Assembly (NCBI GenBank): GCA_015068655.1 | Contig: SVKC01000007.1 | Span: 1 to 53,340, forward strand | DNA from: Oscillospiraceae bacterium | GTDB taxonomy: Bacteria; Bacillota; Clostridia; Monoglobales; Monoglobaceae | DNA length: 53,340 bases | Direction of reading: 5' to 3' | Part shown: positions 7,162 to 14,609 of the stretch, in pieces | Layout: every line of letters begins with the position of its first letter | Position numbering within the stretch: position 1 is the first letter of the stretch | Made by a program: the position numbers and the translations under genes | Notes under the pieces: generated by a model | What the model was told of the DNA's origin: nothing | Database searches by the model: none | What the model saw: only the letters and a program-made list of their open reading frames with translations

Positions 7162-8208
7162 TTATTTTTCTAGCATATTTTCAATGAAAATACCATAACC
7201 TCTTGTTGGATCATTCACAAAAACATGGGTTACAGCACCAACCAATTTGCCATTCTGAATAATCGGACTACCCGACATCCCCTGAACAATACCACCTGTT
7301 TTTTTTATCAGTCTTTCATCGGTGATTTTTATTATCATATTTTTGGTGTTTCCAGCGTAGGCGGGAAGGATTCTTGTTATTTCAATATCGAATTTTTCTG
7401 TCAAGGTTCCTTCTACGTTTGCGAGAATATACGCTTTGCCAACACAAACGTCTTCTTTTTTTGCTATAGATACGGGAGGATGATGATTCAGCGTGAAATT
7501 TTCAGCAACTGTACCGATTATTCCACATTTACTGTTATATAATATAATGCCAAGTGAATTATCTTTTTCTGAAAAAATACCATTAAGCTCACCGGGTGAG
7601 CCCCGTTCACCTTTGTCAACAGAAACTATGGTTGAACTCAATATTTCTCCGCCATCAATATTGAGCATATCCCCTGAATCGCTGTCACAAATTCCATGTC
7701 CAAGCGCCGCAAAGTATTTGGTTTCAGGATTATAAAATGTCATTGTTCCGATACCTGATGCCGCATCCTTGACCCATGCTCCGATTTTGGGCTTTTTGTC
7801 TGATGAAGAAAATCCCGGTGATATTATCATTTCAATGTTTTTTCCATTTCTCAAAATTCCAATAGAAGCAGAGGATGTACCGCTTTTTTCCACAGCGTTG
7901 CACAAATCTTCCACATTGGATATTTTTTGGCTGTTGAAGGTTTTTATTGTATCACCCTGCTTGATACCGGCAGCTCTGGCGGGGCATATGCTTTTTCCGT
8001 CTGCTTTGGTTATTTCAGAAAAGCCTACCACAATAACGCCATCTGTGCTCAAAGTAACTCCGATTGTTGTGCCGCCGGGAATAACAGTATCAGGGGTATT
8101 CCGAGAAAAAACTTCAATATTCTGTATGCTTTCTTCGTTTGGGATGTTTACGGTACAAAATACAAACGTAAAAAAAATCGTGATAAAAAAGTTTTTAGCA
8201 TATTTCAT
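7162..8208 (-). CDS. spoIVB: SpoIVB sporulation peptidase (family S55)
   Basis: SpoIVB is made in the forespore, exported to the intermembrane space, and cleaves SpoIVFA to trigger pro-sigma-K processing in the mother cell. An uncleaved signal anchor spans residues 1-20, and a PDZ domain about 50-130 ('ARAAGIKQGDTIKTFN'). The S55 protease domain has GHGI (His171), 'ITDERLIKKTGGIVQG' (Asp297) and GMSGSPI (Ser312), the complete catalytic triad. It has 348 residues against about 426 in Bacillus, mostly through a shorter N-terminal part. Upstream of the gene a CATACTA sequence resembles a forespore -10 box, but I see no good -35. In many Clostridia spoIVB directly precedes spo0A; here spo0A lies 3.2 kb away in the other orientation. 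Confidence 0.95.
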   Translation of the reverse strand: MKYAKNFFITIFFTFVFCTVNIPNEESIQNIEVFSRNTPDTVIPGGTTIGVTLSTDGVIVVGFSEITKADGKSICPARAAGIKQGDTIKTFNSQKISNVEDLCNAVEKSGTSSASIGILRNGKNIEMIISPGFSSSDKKPKIGAWVKDAASGIGTMTFYNPETKYFAALGHGICDSDSGDMLNIDGGEILSSTIVSVDKGERGSPGELNGIFSEKDNSLGIILYNSKCGIIGTVAENFTLNHHPPVSIAKKEDVCVGKAYILANVEGTLTEKFDIEITRILPAYAGNTKNMIIKITDERLIKKTGGIVQGMSGSPIIQNGKLVGAVTHVFVNDPTRGYGIFIENMLEK

Positions 8209-8301
8209 TTATTCACTCCCTTCCTGACCTGATTCAACCTTTCTACTGATTTATTTTGTCTCAGTCAGAAGGAAATATAGTATGTAATTCTGTTATGTAC
8301 A

Positions 8302-8332
8302 TTAAAAAAAGACCTGTACGGCCTTTTTTTAA
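8302..8332 (-). terminator. Terminator of the Asn-rich minigene
   Basis: On the minus strand AAAAAAAGGCC pairs with GGTCTTTTTTT through one G-U pair; on the plus strand the same position would be an A-C mismatch. The hairpin therefore favours minus-strand transcripts, 12 bases after the stop of the small gene. Confidence 0.75.
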
Positions 8333-8343
8333 TACAATTTGAA

Positions 8344-8451
8344 TTATCTGTTATTGTTGTTTTCGTTGTTCTTGCTATTGTTGTTATTATTGTTTTTGTT
8401 GTCGTTCTTGTTGTTGTCATTGCGGTTGTTCTGATTTTCTTTGTTTGACAT
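8344..8451 (-). CDS. 35-aa asparagine-rich small protein, candidate spore protein
   Basis: The frame ATG 8451 to TAA 8344 encodes 35 residues, 21 of them Asn, beginning MSNKENQNNRNDNNK; the rest are mostly Lys, Asp, Arg, Ser and Glu. AAAGGAG precedes the ATG by 9 bases, a minus-strand terminator follows, and a near-perfect forespore-type promoter lies upstream, so it has all parts of a gene. It should be disordered and highly soluble. By composition and expected timing it recalls the N/Q-rich gamma-type small acid-soluble spore proteins, which serve as amino acid stores, but it is much shorter and not clearly homologous. It lies between spoIVB and the divergent GerQ-like gene. Confidence 0.7.
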   Translation of the reverse strand: MSNKENQNNRNDNNKNDNKNNNNNNSKNNENNNNR

Positions 8452-8496
8452 AATATAAAACTCCTTTGAATTTTTTTTGAGATTTTATCTCAACAA

Positions 8497-8526
8497 TATT
8501 ATGTACCTCATAAAATTTTTTTATTC
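8497..8526 (-). promoter_or_regulatory. Sigma-G/sigma-F-type (forespore) promoter
   Basis: On the minus strand GAATA (8526-8522), 18 bases, then CATAATA (8503-8497). This fits the forespore sigma-G consensus as I know it (GHATR, ~18 bases, CATnHTA). The start codon of the Asn-rich minigene lies about 40 bases beyond the expected transcription start. Confidence 0.6.
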
Positions 8527-8586
8527 GCATTTGTTGCAAAAAAATTTTTTCTGCATATTATAAAGGGATGGAAAGGAGCTGTAAAA

Positions 8587-9078
8587 ATGAGAAAATTCGG
8601 AACAACGAAAAGAAATCCAAATCCACCTTGGCCCAATCAACAATCGGTTGTTGTGATTCCACCGGGTTCAAGTCCTGCTGCTATCGGAATGTCGGATAAA
8701 GCTCTTTATAAACCGACAGAAAACAATGCAAGCATATCAAAAAATGAAATGTCGGAACAAAATGAACGTGAAAAAAGAATGGACCCCATTATGGGAGAAG
8801 GTTTTCCGCAAAAAATCAATCCTTTGCCCGTTTCTTCTGTTAATAATTATGGTATTGCACAGAGAACAAACGACGTAACAGCCTATCTTCAAAATCAAAA
8901 AGGAAAATATATAAAGGTTGAGTTTTTGTTTGGTGAAAATATACATATGGAAAAAACAGGAACGCTGGAGGAAGTAGGAAAGGATTATATTGCAGTCAGG
9001 GAAAACGGAACAAACAGTATTATTGTTTGTTCAACAAACAGAATCAAGTTCATAAATATTTTTGAATACGGAAAATAA
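8587..9078 (+). CDS. GerQ-like spore coat protein
   Basis: A 163-residue protein. The first ~95 residues are Pro/Asn/Ser-rich and probably disordered ('NPNPPWPNQQSVVVIPPGSS'). The C-terminal ~70 residues ('TAYLQNQKGKYIKVEFLFGE', 'LEEVGKDYIAVRENG', 'NRIKFINIF') match the small beta domain of GerQ, a coat protein that is crosslinked by transglutaminase and needed for normal germination. Lys-rich and Gln-rich segments would suit crosslinking. The ATG follows AAGGAG. Upstream, CATATTATA (8553-8561) resembles the -10 box of mother-cell sigma factors, though the -35 is GC rather than AC. It is divergent from the Asn-rich minigene. The family assignment is by pattern, not proof. Confidence 0.6.
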   Translation: MRKFGTTKRNPNPPWPNQQSVVVIPPGSSPAAIGMSDKALYKPTENNASISKNEMSEQNEREKRMDPIMGEGFPQKINPLPVSSVNNYGIAQRTNDVTAYLQNQKGKYIKVEFLFGENIHMEKTGTLEEVGKDYIAVRENGTNSIIVCSTNRIKFINIFEYGK

Positions 9079-9084
9079 CTTTTG

Positions 9085-9125
9085 AAAAACAATGGGAATT
9101 TTTTTAATTCCTATTGTTTTTTTTT
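9085..9125 (+). terminator. Terminator of GerQ-like gene
   Basis: CAATGGGAATT pairs with AATTCCTATTG (one G-U pair on the plus strand), followed by nine T. Confidence 0.85.
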
Positions 9126-9142
9126 GCGTAAAAGAGTATAAT
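9114..9142 (+). promoter_or_regulatory. Sigma-A promoter of murT-gatD
   Basis: TTGTTT (9114-9119), 17 bases, TATAAT (9137-9142). The -35 box overlaps the T run of the preceding terminator. Confidence 0.7.
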
Positions 9143-9175
9143 AAACCAGTAAATTATTATAAGGAGATTTTTACA

Positions 9176-10507
9176 ATGAGAAAAATTCTTGCAATATGGG
9201 CAGCAAAGCTTTCGGCTGTTGCGGGTAGAATAATGGGAAAAAACTCTTCATCAGGTCCCGGAACAATTGCTTTGAAAATCTGTCCGGACCTTATTGAAAG
9301 ACTGAAAGGAAATATACGTCACAAGGTTATTGTTACTTGCGGAACAAACGGAAAAACTACAACAAACAATCTCATATACAGTGCACTGACCAAATGCGGT
9401 TACAGCGTTGTATGCAACAATTTGGGTGCAAATATGCTCAGCGGAGTCGCAACAGCCCTTGCCCTTGAATGTAACTGGCTTGGCTCTTTCAAGGTCGACT
9501 ATGCTTGTCTGGAGGTAGATGAAGCATCCACCGTCAGAGTATTTGAGCACATAAAGCCTGACTATGTGGTTATAACAAATCTTTTCAGAGATCAACTTGA
9601 CCGTTACGGCGAGGTTGATATGACTGTTGAGCTTATTAAAAAGGCTTTAAGTATGGCAGACGAACCTGTTCTTATCCTGAATGGAGATGATCCTGTTACC
9701 GCAAGCTTTGGTCACGGGTATAAGAATGCTGTGTATTACGGAATAGGTGAGCAGGTGCTCCGACAAACAGATGATACAAAAGAAGGTCGTTATTGTACAA
9801 TCTGCGGAGCAGAGCAAAAATACAACTATTTTCATTATAGTCAATTGGGCGATTATTATTGTCCAATGTGTGGAAACAAGCGTCCGAAACTTGATTTTGA
9901 AGCAAAAAACGTAAATCTCACAAACGGGCTTGCGTTTTCGGTTGGAAATACAAGAGTAAGTCTCAATTACAGAGGTTTCTACAATATTTATAACATTCTT
10001 GCGGTATATTCAGCAATGAACACTATGGGAATTAAATATGATTCTTTCAAGACTGCTCTTGAAGAATACAAGCCTCAGGTTGGCAGAATGGAGGAAATAA
10101 ACCTCGGTAAGCCGGTAATTCTGAATCTAGCAAAGAATCCCGCAGGATTCAATCAGGCAATTGCAACAGTTCTTCAAGACCCGAGGAAAAAGGATGTTAT
10201 TTTTGCAGTAAATGATGCCCCCAGTGATGGTCAGGATGTTTCATGGTTGTGGGATGTGGATTTTGACAAAATAGTACACAATGAACTGAATACGTTGTCT
10301 GTTTCAGGCACAAGAAAATATGATCTTGCATTACGCTTCAAATATTCCGACATAAAGGTTGATAATATAAGTGCTGATATGCGTGAGCTCATGCAAAAGT
10401 GCTTGGCAACCGATGCAGAGGTATGTTATGCCCTTGTAAATTACACAGCTCTGTTCGGTACAGAAAAAATTATGCTTGATATAAAGAAGGAAAGAGGTGG
10501 AAAATAA
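9176..10507 (+). CDS. murT: MurT, lipid II isoglutaminyl synthase ligase subunit
   Basis: With GatD, MurT amidates the D-Glu of lipid II to D-isoglutamine at the cytoplasmic membrane, using ATP and ammonia from GatD. The Mur-ligase P-loop GTNGKTTTNN is at residues 56-65. A Cys4 zinc ribbon (Cys207, 210, 229, 232) is inserted in the central domain. The C-terminal DUF1727 domain holds 'NDAPSDGQDVSWLWD', with the conserved Asp residues 351 and 354. The ATG at 9176 is used because AAGGAG lies before it and the promoter just upstream; an earlier in-frame ATG at 9092 falls inside the terminator of the previous gene. It has 443 residues. The stop overlaps the gatD start by one base (TAATG). Confidence 0.95.
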   Translation: MRKILAIWAAKLSAVAGRIMGKNSSSGPGTIALKICPDLIERLKGNIRHKVIVTCGTNGKTTTNNLIYSALTKCGYSVVCNNLGANMLSGVATALALECNWLGSFKVDYACLEVDEASTVRVFEHIKPDYVVITNLFRDQLDRYGEVDMTVELIKKALSMADEPVLILNGDDPVTASFGHGYKNAVYYGIGEQVLRQTDDTKEGRYCTICGAEQKYNYFHYSQLGDYYCPMCGNKRPKLDFEAKNVNLTNGLAFSVGNTRVSLNYRGFYNIYNILAVYSAMNTMGIKYDSFKTALEEYKPQVGRMEEINLGKPVILNLAKNPAGFNQAIATVLQDPRKKDVIFAVNDAPSDGQDVSWLWDVDFDKIVHNELNTLSVSGTRKYDLALRFKYSDIKVDNISADMRELMQKCLATDAEVCYALVNYTALFGTEKIMLDIKKERGGK

Positions 10508-11241
10508 TGTCTGATTTCAAACTAAATATAGTACATCTTTATCCTGACATTTTGAATCTTTATGGAGACAAAGGAAATATAGAAACATTCAAAAAACGCC
10601 TTCTTTGGCGTGGAATTAATGTTGATGTGAAGGAATGTACCTGTGACAATACTCAAATAGATTTTGACGAAACAGATGTTTTCCTTCTTGGCGGTGGAAC
10701 AGAGCGAGAACAAAAAGCTGTTCTCGAAAAATTGCTTGAACATAAAAAGGAATTTTGTGATTTTGCAGAAAATGGCGGTACGATTCTTGCTGTCTGTGGC
10801 GGATTTCCTCTTCTCGGAAAAGAACTGAAGGACAAAGATGGTGTATTTGAAGGTCTTGGAGTACTGGATATATTCACCGATTTGACAAAATCGGAAAATA
10901 GGCTTATTGGAAATGTAATACTAGAGTGTGAAGGACTTTCGGATAAGGTTGTTGGTTTTGAAAACCACGGGGGTAGAACAGATATAAAAAATCATACTCC
11001 CCTCGGCAAGGTTTTGAAGGGCTTGGGGAACGATGGAAAAAGTGGATTTGAAGGTGTAGTGTACAAAAACGTCACAGCAACTTATCTTCACGGACCATTG
11101 CTTCCAAAAAATCCCGAGCTTTGTGACAAAATTCTTTTGAAGGCACTCCAAAACAAGTATAGTGATTTCACGGAATTGTTGCCTCTCAATGATGAGTTGG
11201 AAAAAGCTGCAAATGGATATATTACAGAAAAGTATCTGTAA
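10507..11241 (+). CDS. gatD: GatD, lipid II isoglutaminyl synthase glutaminase subunit
   Basis: A 244-residue CobB/CobQ-type class I glutamine amidotransferase that hydrolyses glutamine and passes ammonia to MurT. The nucleophile elbow 'LAVCGGFPLLG' has Cys97. The C-terminal 'ATYLHGPLLPKNPEL' supplies His195. An N-terminal 'LYPDILNLYGDKGN' is family-typical. It overlaps murT by one base, so the two are translated together and expected in 1:1 amounts. This is the only intact glutaminase domain seen in the window. Confidence 0.95.
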   Translation: MSDFKLNIVHLYPDILNLYGDKGNIETFKKRLLWRGINVDVKECTCDNTQIDFDETDVFLLGGGTEREQKAVLEKLLEHKKEFCDFAENGGTILAVCGGFPLLGKELKDKDGVFEGLGVLDIFTDLTKSENRLIGNVILECEGLSDKVVGFENHGGRTDIKNHTPLGKVLKGLGNDGKSGFEGVVYKNVTATYLHGPLLPKNPELCDKILLKALQNKYSDFTELLPLNDELEKAANGYITEKYL

Positions 11242-11367
11242 TACGTCAAAATCACTGTTTTACACTTGGATTAAGACATATTCTCGAGAAATACAACATA
11301 TTGTGACACATAAAGACAAGGGACACAATATCTAATAAAAATGTTGGAAAAATTTGTAAAAAACTAC

Positions 11368-11396
11368 TTGACAAATTTGTAACTCTTGGTTATAAT
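11368..11396 (+). promoter_or_regulatory. Consensus sigma-A promoter of spo0A
   Basis: TTGACA (11368-11373), 17 bases, TATAAT (11391-11396): a perfect match. I saw no clear TGTCGAA-type 0A box and no sigma-H promoter in the 11242-11440 gap, which otherwise shows only AT-rich sequence. Confidence 0.9.
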
Positions 11397-11440
11397 CTAA
11401 ATGTAATTGGAAAATTTTAGAAAATAAAGGAGTTAACAAA

Positions 11441-12244
11441 ATGGAAAAACAAATTAATGTCTTGATTGCAGACGCAGACATAAAGTATGCTGAGCTTTTG
11501 AGCCGCAACATATCCGGAGACTTCAAAATCAATGTATGTGACATTGTATCAAATGGTTATCAGGTAATTGAAAAGGTGGACATACTGAAGCCGGATGTTC
11601 TCATAATGGATGTTGTACTGCCAAATATTGACGGTCTTGGAATTCTGGAAAGACTGAGAATAAAGCAACGTGAATTTGACAATTTCACTATGCCGAAGAT
11701 TATTGTCCTTTCAACCTTCCAGCAGGACAGAACAGCTCAGGATTGTATCAATCTTGGTGCGAATTATTATATGGTCAAGCCCGTAAGTCACGAAAGCCTC
11801 ATCAACAACATAAGACGTCTTTGTGACAGTCCGGAAGAGAAGAAGAGTGGTTCATCCTTTGTGAAAAGATATACTTCTTGCGAAAACCTTGATATTGAAA
11901 CAATGGTAACAGAAATGATTCACGAAATAGGTATTCCTGCACATATAAAAGGATATCAGTATCTTCGTCACGCTATTATGCTTGTTATTGACAATCTTGA
12001 CATAATTAACTCCATAACAAAAACACTTTATCCAACTGTGGCACAGGATTTTCGTACAACTCCCAGTCGTGTTGAAAGGGCTATACGTCATGCCATTGAG
12101 GTTGCCTGGGACAGAGGTGATACAGATGTGCTTGATTCTATATTCGGCTATACAATTGCAACTTCCAAGGGCAAGCCTACAAACTCGGAGTTTATTGCAA
12201 TGATTGCTGACAAGCTGAGACTCCAGATTAAAAACGCAAGCTAA
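11441..12244 (+). CDS. spo0A: Spo0A, master regulator of sporulation
   Basis: A 267-residue response regulator that, when phosphorylated, switches on sporulation genes. The receiver domain (about 5-125) has phospho-acceptor Asp57 ('VLIMDVVLP') and Lys in 'MVKPVS'. The effector domain is strongly conserved, with '[19 protein letters not shown]' and the DNA-recognition helix '[18 protein letters not shown]'; '[17 protein letters not shown]' ends the protein. The acidic pocket reads ADAD instead of the Bacillus ADDN, so only one of the usual paired acids (Asp11) is in place and another acid is shifted by one. It has its own consensus promoter and terminator, so it is monocistronic, unlike the spoIVB-spo0A pair of many relatives. 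Confidence 0.98.
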   Translation: MEKQINVLIADADIKYAELLSRNISGDFKINVCDIVSNGYQVIEKVDILKPDVLIMDVVLPNIDGLGILERLRIKQREFDNFTMPKIIVLSTFQQDRTAQDCINLGANYYMVKPVSHESLINNIRRLCDSPEEKKSGSSFVKRYTSCENLDIETMVTEMIHEIGIPAHIKGYQYLRHAIMLVIDNLDIINSITKTLYPTVAQDFRTTPSRVERAIRHAIEVAWDRGDTDVLDSIFGYTIATSKGKPTNSEFIAMIADKLRLQIKNAS

Positions 12245-12251
12245 AATTCAA

Positions 12252-12280
12252 AAAGAGCGGTTCATTTGAAACCGCTCTTT
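12252..12280. terminator. Bidirectional terminator between spo0A and galM
   Basis: AAAGAGCGGTT and AACCGCTCTTT form an 11-bp stem with a 7-base loop; it serves both convergent genes. Confidence 0.85.
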
Positions 12281-12284
12281 AAAT

Positions 12285-13313
12285 TTATTTGCTGAATACA
12301 TATTCTGTTGTAGTATCGTATTTTTCGCCTTTTCGGAGAATAGGTGTATTGAAATGCGGAATGTTCATTGCATTGGGGAAATATTGTGTTTCAAGACATA
12401 TCCCGTGATGCTTGCCGTATGTTGCATCGTTTTTGTATGAGTCATTTTCTTTAAGAAAATTAGCTGTATAAATCTGAACACCCGGAAGGTCGGTATATAC
12501 ATTCATTTTTATGCCGGTAATATCACCGGTGACAGTTGCGATATTACGGAAGCCTGTGCCTTCAAGTACGTAATTGTGATCAATACCGTTTTCTACAATA
12601 ACAATCTGTTCATAGTCAGAATTGAGTGCAGGTCCGATTTCTTTTTCCGAAAGGAAATCCATAGGTGTTCCTTTTACCGGACGAATTTCACCTGAAGGAA
12701 TGCCCTCTGAATCTGTAGGAGTGAAGAATGGTGCATTGAGTACGAGTTTGTGATTGTCTATTGTACCGCTGTCTGCGCCGTTGAGGTTGAAATAAGAATG
12801 ATTTGTTAAATTAACAATAGTGTCACTGTCACAAGTTGCCTCATAATGAATTCTGAGAGAATTGGATTCTGTGAGTGTATATGTAACAGTCACCTTCACT
12901 TCACCTGGAAAGCCTTCATCGCCGTCAGGGCTCAAAAGAGAGAGTTGGAGGGAGGGGGCATCACCATCAATCGCCTCAACGTCCCAGAATTTTTTTGAAA
13001 AACCAATAATTCCGCCGTGAAGATTGCCTTTGTGATTGTTTACCGCAAGTTTGTATGTTTTTCCGTTCAACTCAAATTCAGCGTTTGCAATTCTGTTGGA
13101 ATTGCGTCCAACAAGCACGCCCAAATTTGCATCATTATCCAGATAATCCTCGACCTTGTCGTGTGCAAGTACCATATCTGTTCCTTCAAAAACAAGACTT
13201 TGCACTACACCACCGAAATTGAGAACTTCCATAGTCATACCATTTTTGTTTTCAAGCTTGTAGCAAAGAACATCTTTGCCGTCTAGTTCACCGAATTTTG
13301 AAATACTTATCAT
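12285..13313 (-). CDS. galM: Aldose 1-epimerase
   Basis: A 342-residue mutarotase interconverting alpha- and beta-anomers of glucose or galactose in the cytoplasm. Family motifs are all present: 'VGRNSNRIA' (about 70-78), 'NNHKGNLHGG' with the catalytic His, 'SPDGDEGFPG', 'VNLTNHSYFNLNG' with the second His, and the C-terminal Glu in 'ICLETQYFPN'. GGAG lies about 11 bases before the ATG. The start is 15 bases after the THUMP methyltransferase stop, so both are probably cotranscribed. Confidence 0.94.
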   Translation of the reverse strand: MISISKFGELDGKDVLCYKLENKNGMTMEVLNFGGVVQSLVFEGTDMVLAHDKVEDYLDNDANLGVLVGRNSNRIANAEFELNGKTYKLAVNNHKGNLHGGIIGFSKKFWDVEAIDGDAPSLQLSLLSPDGDEGFPGEVKVTVTYTLTESNSLRIHYEATCDSDTIVNLTNHSYFNLNGADSGTIDNHKLVLNAPFFTPTDSEGIPSGEIRPVKGTPMDFLSEKEIGPALNSDYEQIVIVENGIDHNYVLEGTGFRNIATVTGDITGIKMNVYTDLPGVQIYTANFLKENDSYKNDATYGKHHGICLETQYFPNAMNIPHFNTPILRKGEKYDTTTEYVFSK

Positions 13314-13328
13314 AATACAGAATCTCCT

Positions 13329-14450
13329 TTATTTGAAATATTGATATATATAACATTTTAGCATACCGTTGTAAACCTTGCGTCGTTTGTCCGCAAAAGT
13401 TCCGTAAAGCGGTTCAAACTGTTCATGAGATGTCAAAATGAATTTTTTTGCTTGAGTAAACTCTGCAAATTTTCTGCCCATTGTACGATAAAGTCTTTCA
13501 CAGAGCTTTGCGTCAAGAAGTCTTTCGCCATATGGCGGATTGCATACGATAACACCCTTGTCGGTGAAGGGGGTGAGTTTTGCCATATCACAAACACTGA
13601 ACTTGATTTTGTCTGCCACACCGGCATTTTCGGCATTTTTCTTTGCAATTGCGATTGCCTCGGGGTCAATATCGGATGCATAAATCATTGTTTTTGTGTC
13701 AGTACGTGCATTTTCTTTTGCCTCATCTCGAATATCCTTCCACATTTCCTTTGGAATATGATTACGCCAGGTTTCTGCAACAAATTTTCTCTTTATGCCC
13801 GGTGCAATATTGCAGGCATAAAGTGCTGCTTCAATGGGAAGAGTACCACTTCCGCAAAATGGATCGAGAAAAATTCTGTCACCTCGCCAGAAGCTAAGGT
13901 CAATCATAGAATAAGCAAGGGTCTCACGCATAGGAGCAAGTACACTTTTTTCACGATAGCCGCGTTTGTAAAGATTTTCGCCGCTTGTGTCAATATACAG
14001 AGTGATAACATCCTTTATAAGAGAGAATTGGATAGGATAAAGAGGCCCTGTTTCCTCAAAGTGTGTTATTCCATAGTGATTTGAAAGTCTTGTTACTATG
14101 GCTTTTTTTATGATTTTCTGACAGTCGGGAACACTATGAAGCAAGGATTTCAAAGAATGACCTTTTACAGGAAAAGCAGCATCTGCTTCAATAATGTTTT
14201 CCCAGCTTATTCGCTTTACCTTTTCAAACAACTCCTCAAAGGAGGTGGCTTTGAACTCGGCAATTTTTATCATAATACGTTCCGCACTGCGGAGATTTAT
14301 GTTTGCAAGGCATATTGCCTCTGCATCGCCTTCAAATGTAACACTTCCGTCTTTTACCTGAGTTGTTTCATAACCCAGATGTCTGACTTCGTTTGCGACA
14401 ATCTGTTCTGTTCCCAAAAGGGTGGGAATCGTAAGCAACATTTTTTTCAT
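13329..14450 (-). CDS. THUMP-domain RNA methyltransferase (YpsC/RlmL-N type)
   Basis: A 373-residue SAM-dependent methyltransferase. A THUMP RNA-binding domain is at about 45-155. The Rossmann domain follows with 'IFLDPFCGSGTLPIEAALYA' (SAM loop), 'YASDIDPEAIAIAKKNAENA' and the catalytic N6/N2 motif NPPYGERL. It matches the family of 23S rRNA guanine-N2 methyltransferases represented by B. subtilis YpsC and the N-terminal half of E. coli RlmL. The exact target base is inferred from the family only. Start with GAAAGG about 10 bases upstream; first gene before galM. Confidence 0.9.
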   Translation of the reverse strand: MKKMLLTIPTLLGTEQIVANEVRHLGYETTQVKDGSVTFEGDAEAICLANINLRSAERIMIKIAEFKATSFEELFEKVKRISWENIIEADAAFPVKGHSLKSLLHSVPDCQKIIKKAIVTRLSNHYGITHFEETGPLYPIQFSLIKDVITLYIDTSGENLYKRGYREKSVLAPMRETLAYSMIDLSFWRGDRIFLDPFCGSGTLPIEAALYACNIAPGIKRKFVAETWRNHIPKEMWKDIRDEAKENARTDTKTMIYASDIDPEAIAIAKKNAENAGVADKIKFSVCDMAKLTPFTDKGVIVCNPPYGERLLDAKLCERLYRTMGRKFAEFTQAKKFILTSHEQFEPLYGTFADKRRKVYNGMLKCYIYQYFK

Positions 14451-14530
14451 TATAAGATTACCTTTCGGATGTATTTTGTAAATAACATTATATCACGTTG
14501 CCTCATTTAAGTCAATTAAAATGTAAGGGT

Positions 14531-14566
14531 AAAAAAGAAAAGAGTCCGGAAAAACCGAACTCTTTT
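14531..14566 (-). terminator. Terminator of phosphofructokinase gene
   Basis: A 12-bp stem AAAAGAGTTCGG / CCGGACTCTTTT on the minus strand includes a U-G pair that would be a C-A mismatch on the plus strand; a CTTTTTT tail follows. Confidence 0.8.
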
Positions 14567-14609
14567 GAATGTATATATTCTTAATAAGAAAACATCACAT
14601 ATATATTAA

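Noticed and set aside
9092-9175. Upstream extension of murT beginning at ATG 9092
   Set aside because: This ATG lies inside the terminator of the previous gene and before the murT promoter -10 box; the start at 9176 has the ribosome site and the family N-terminus.
11242-11440. 0A boxes or a sigma-H promoter before spo0A
   Set aside because: I looked for TGTCGAA-type and GAAT-type elements and found none that match well; only the sigma-A promoter is clear.
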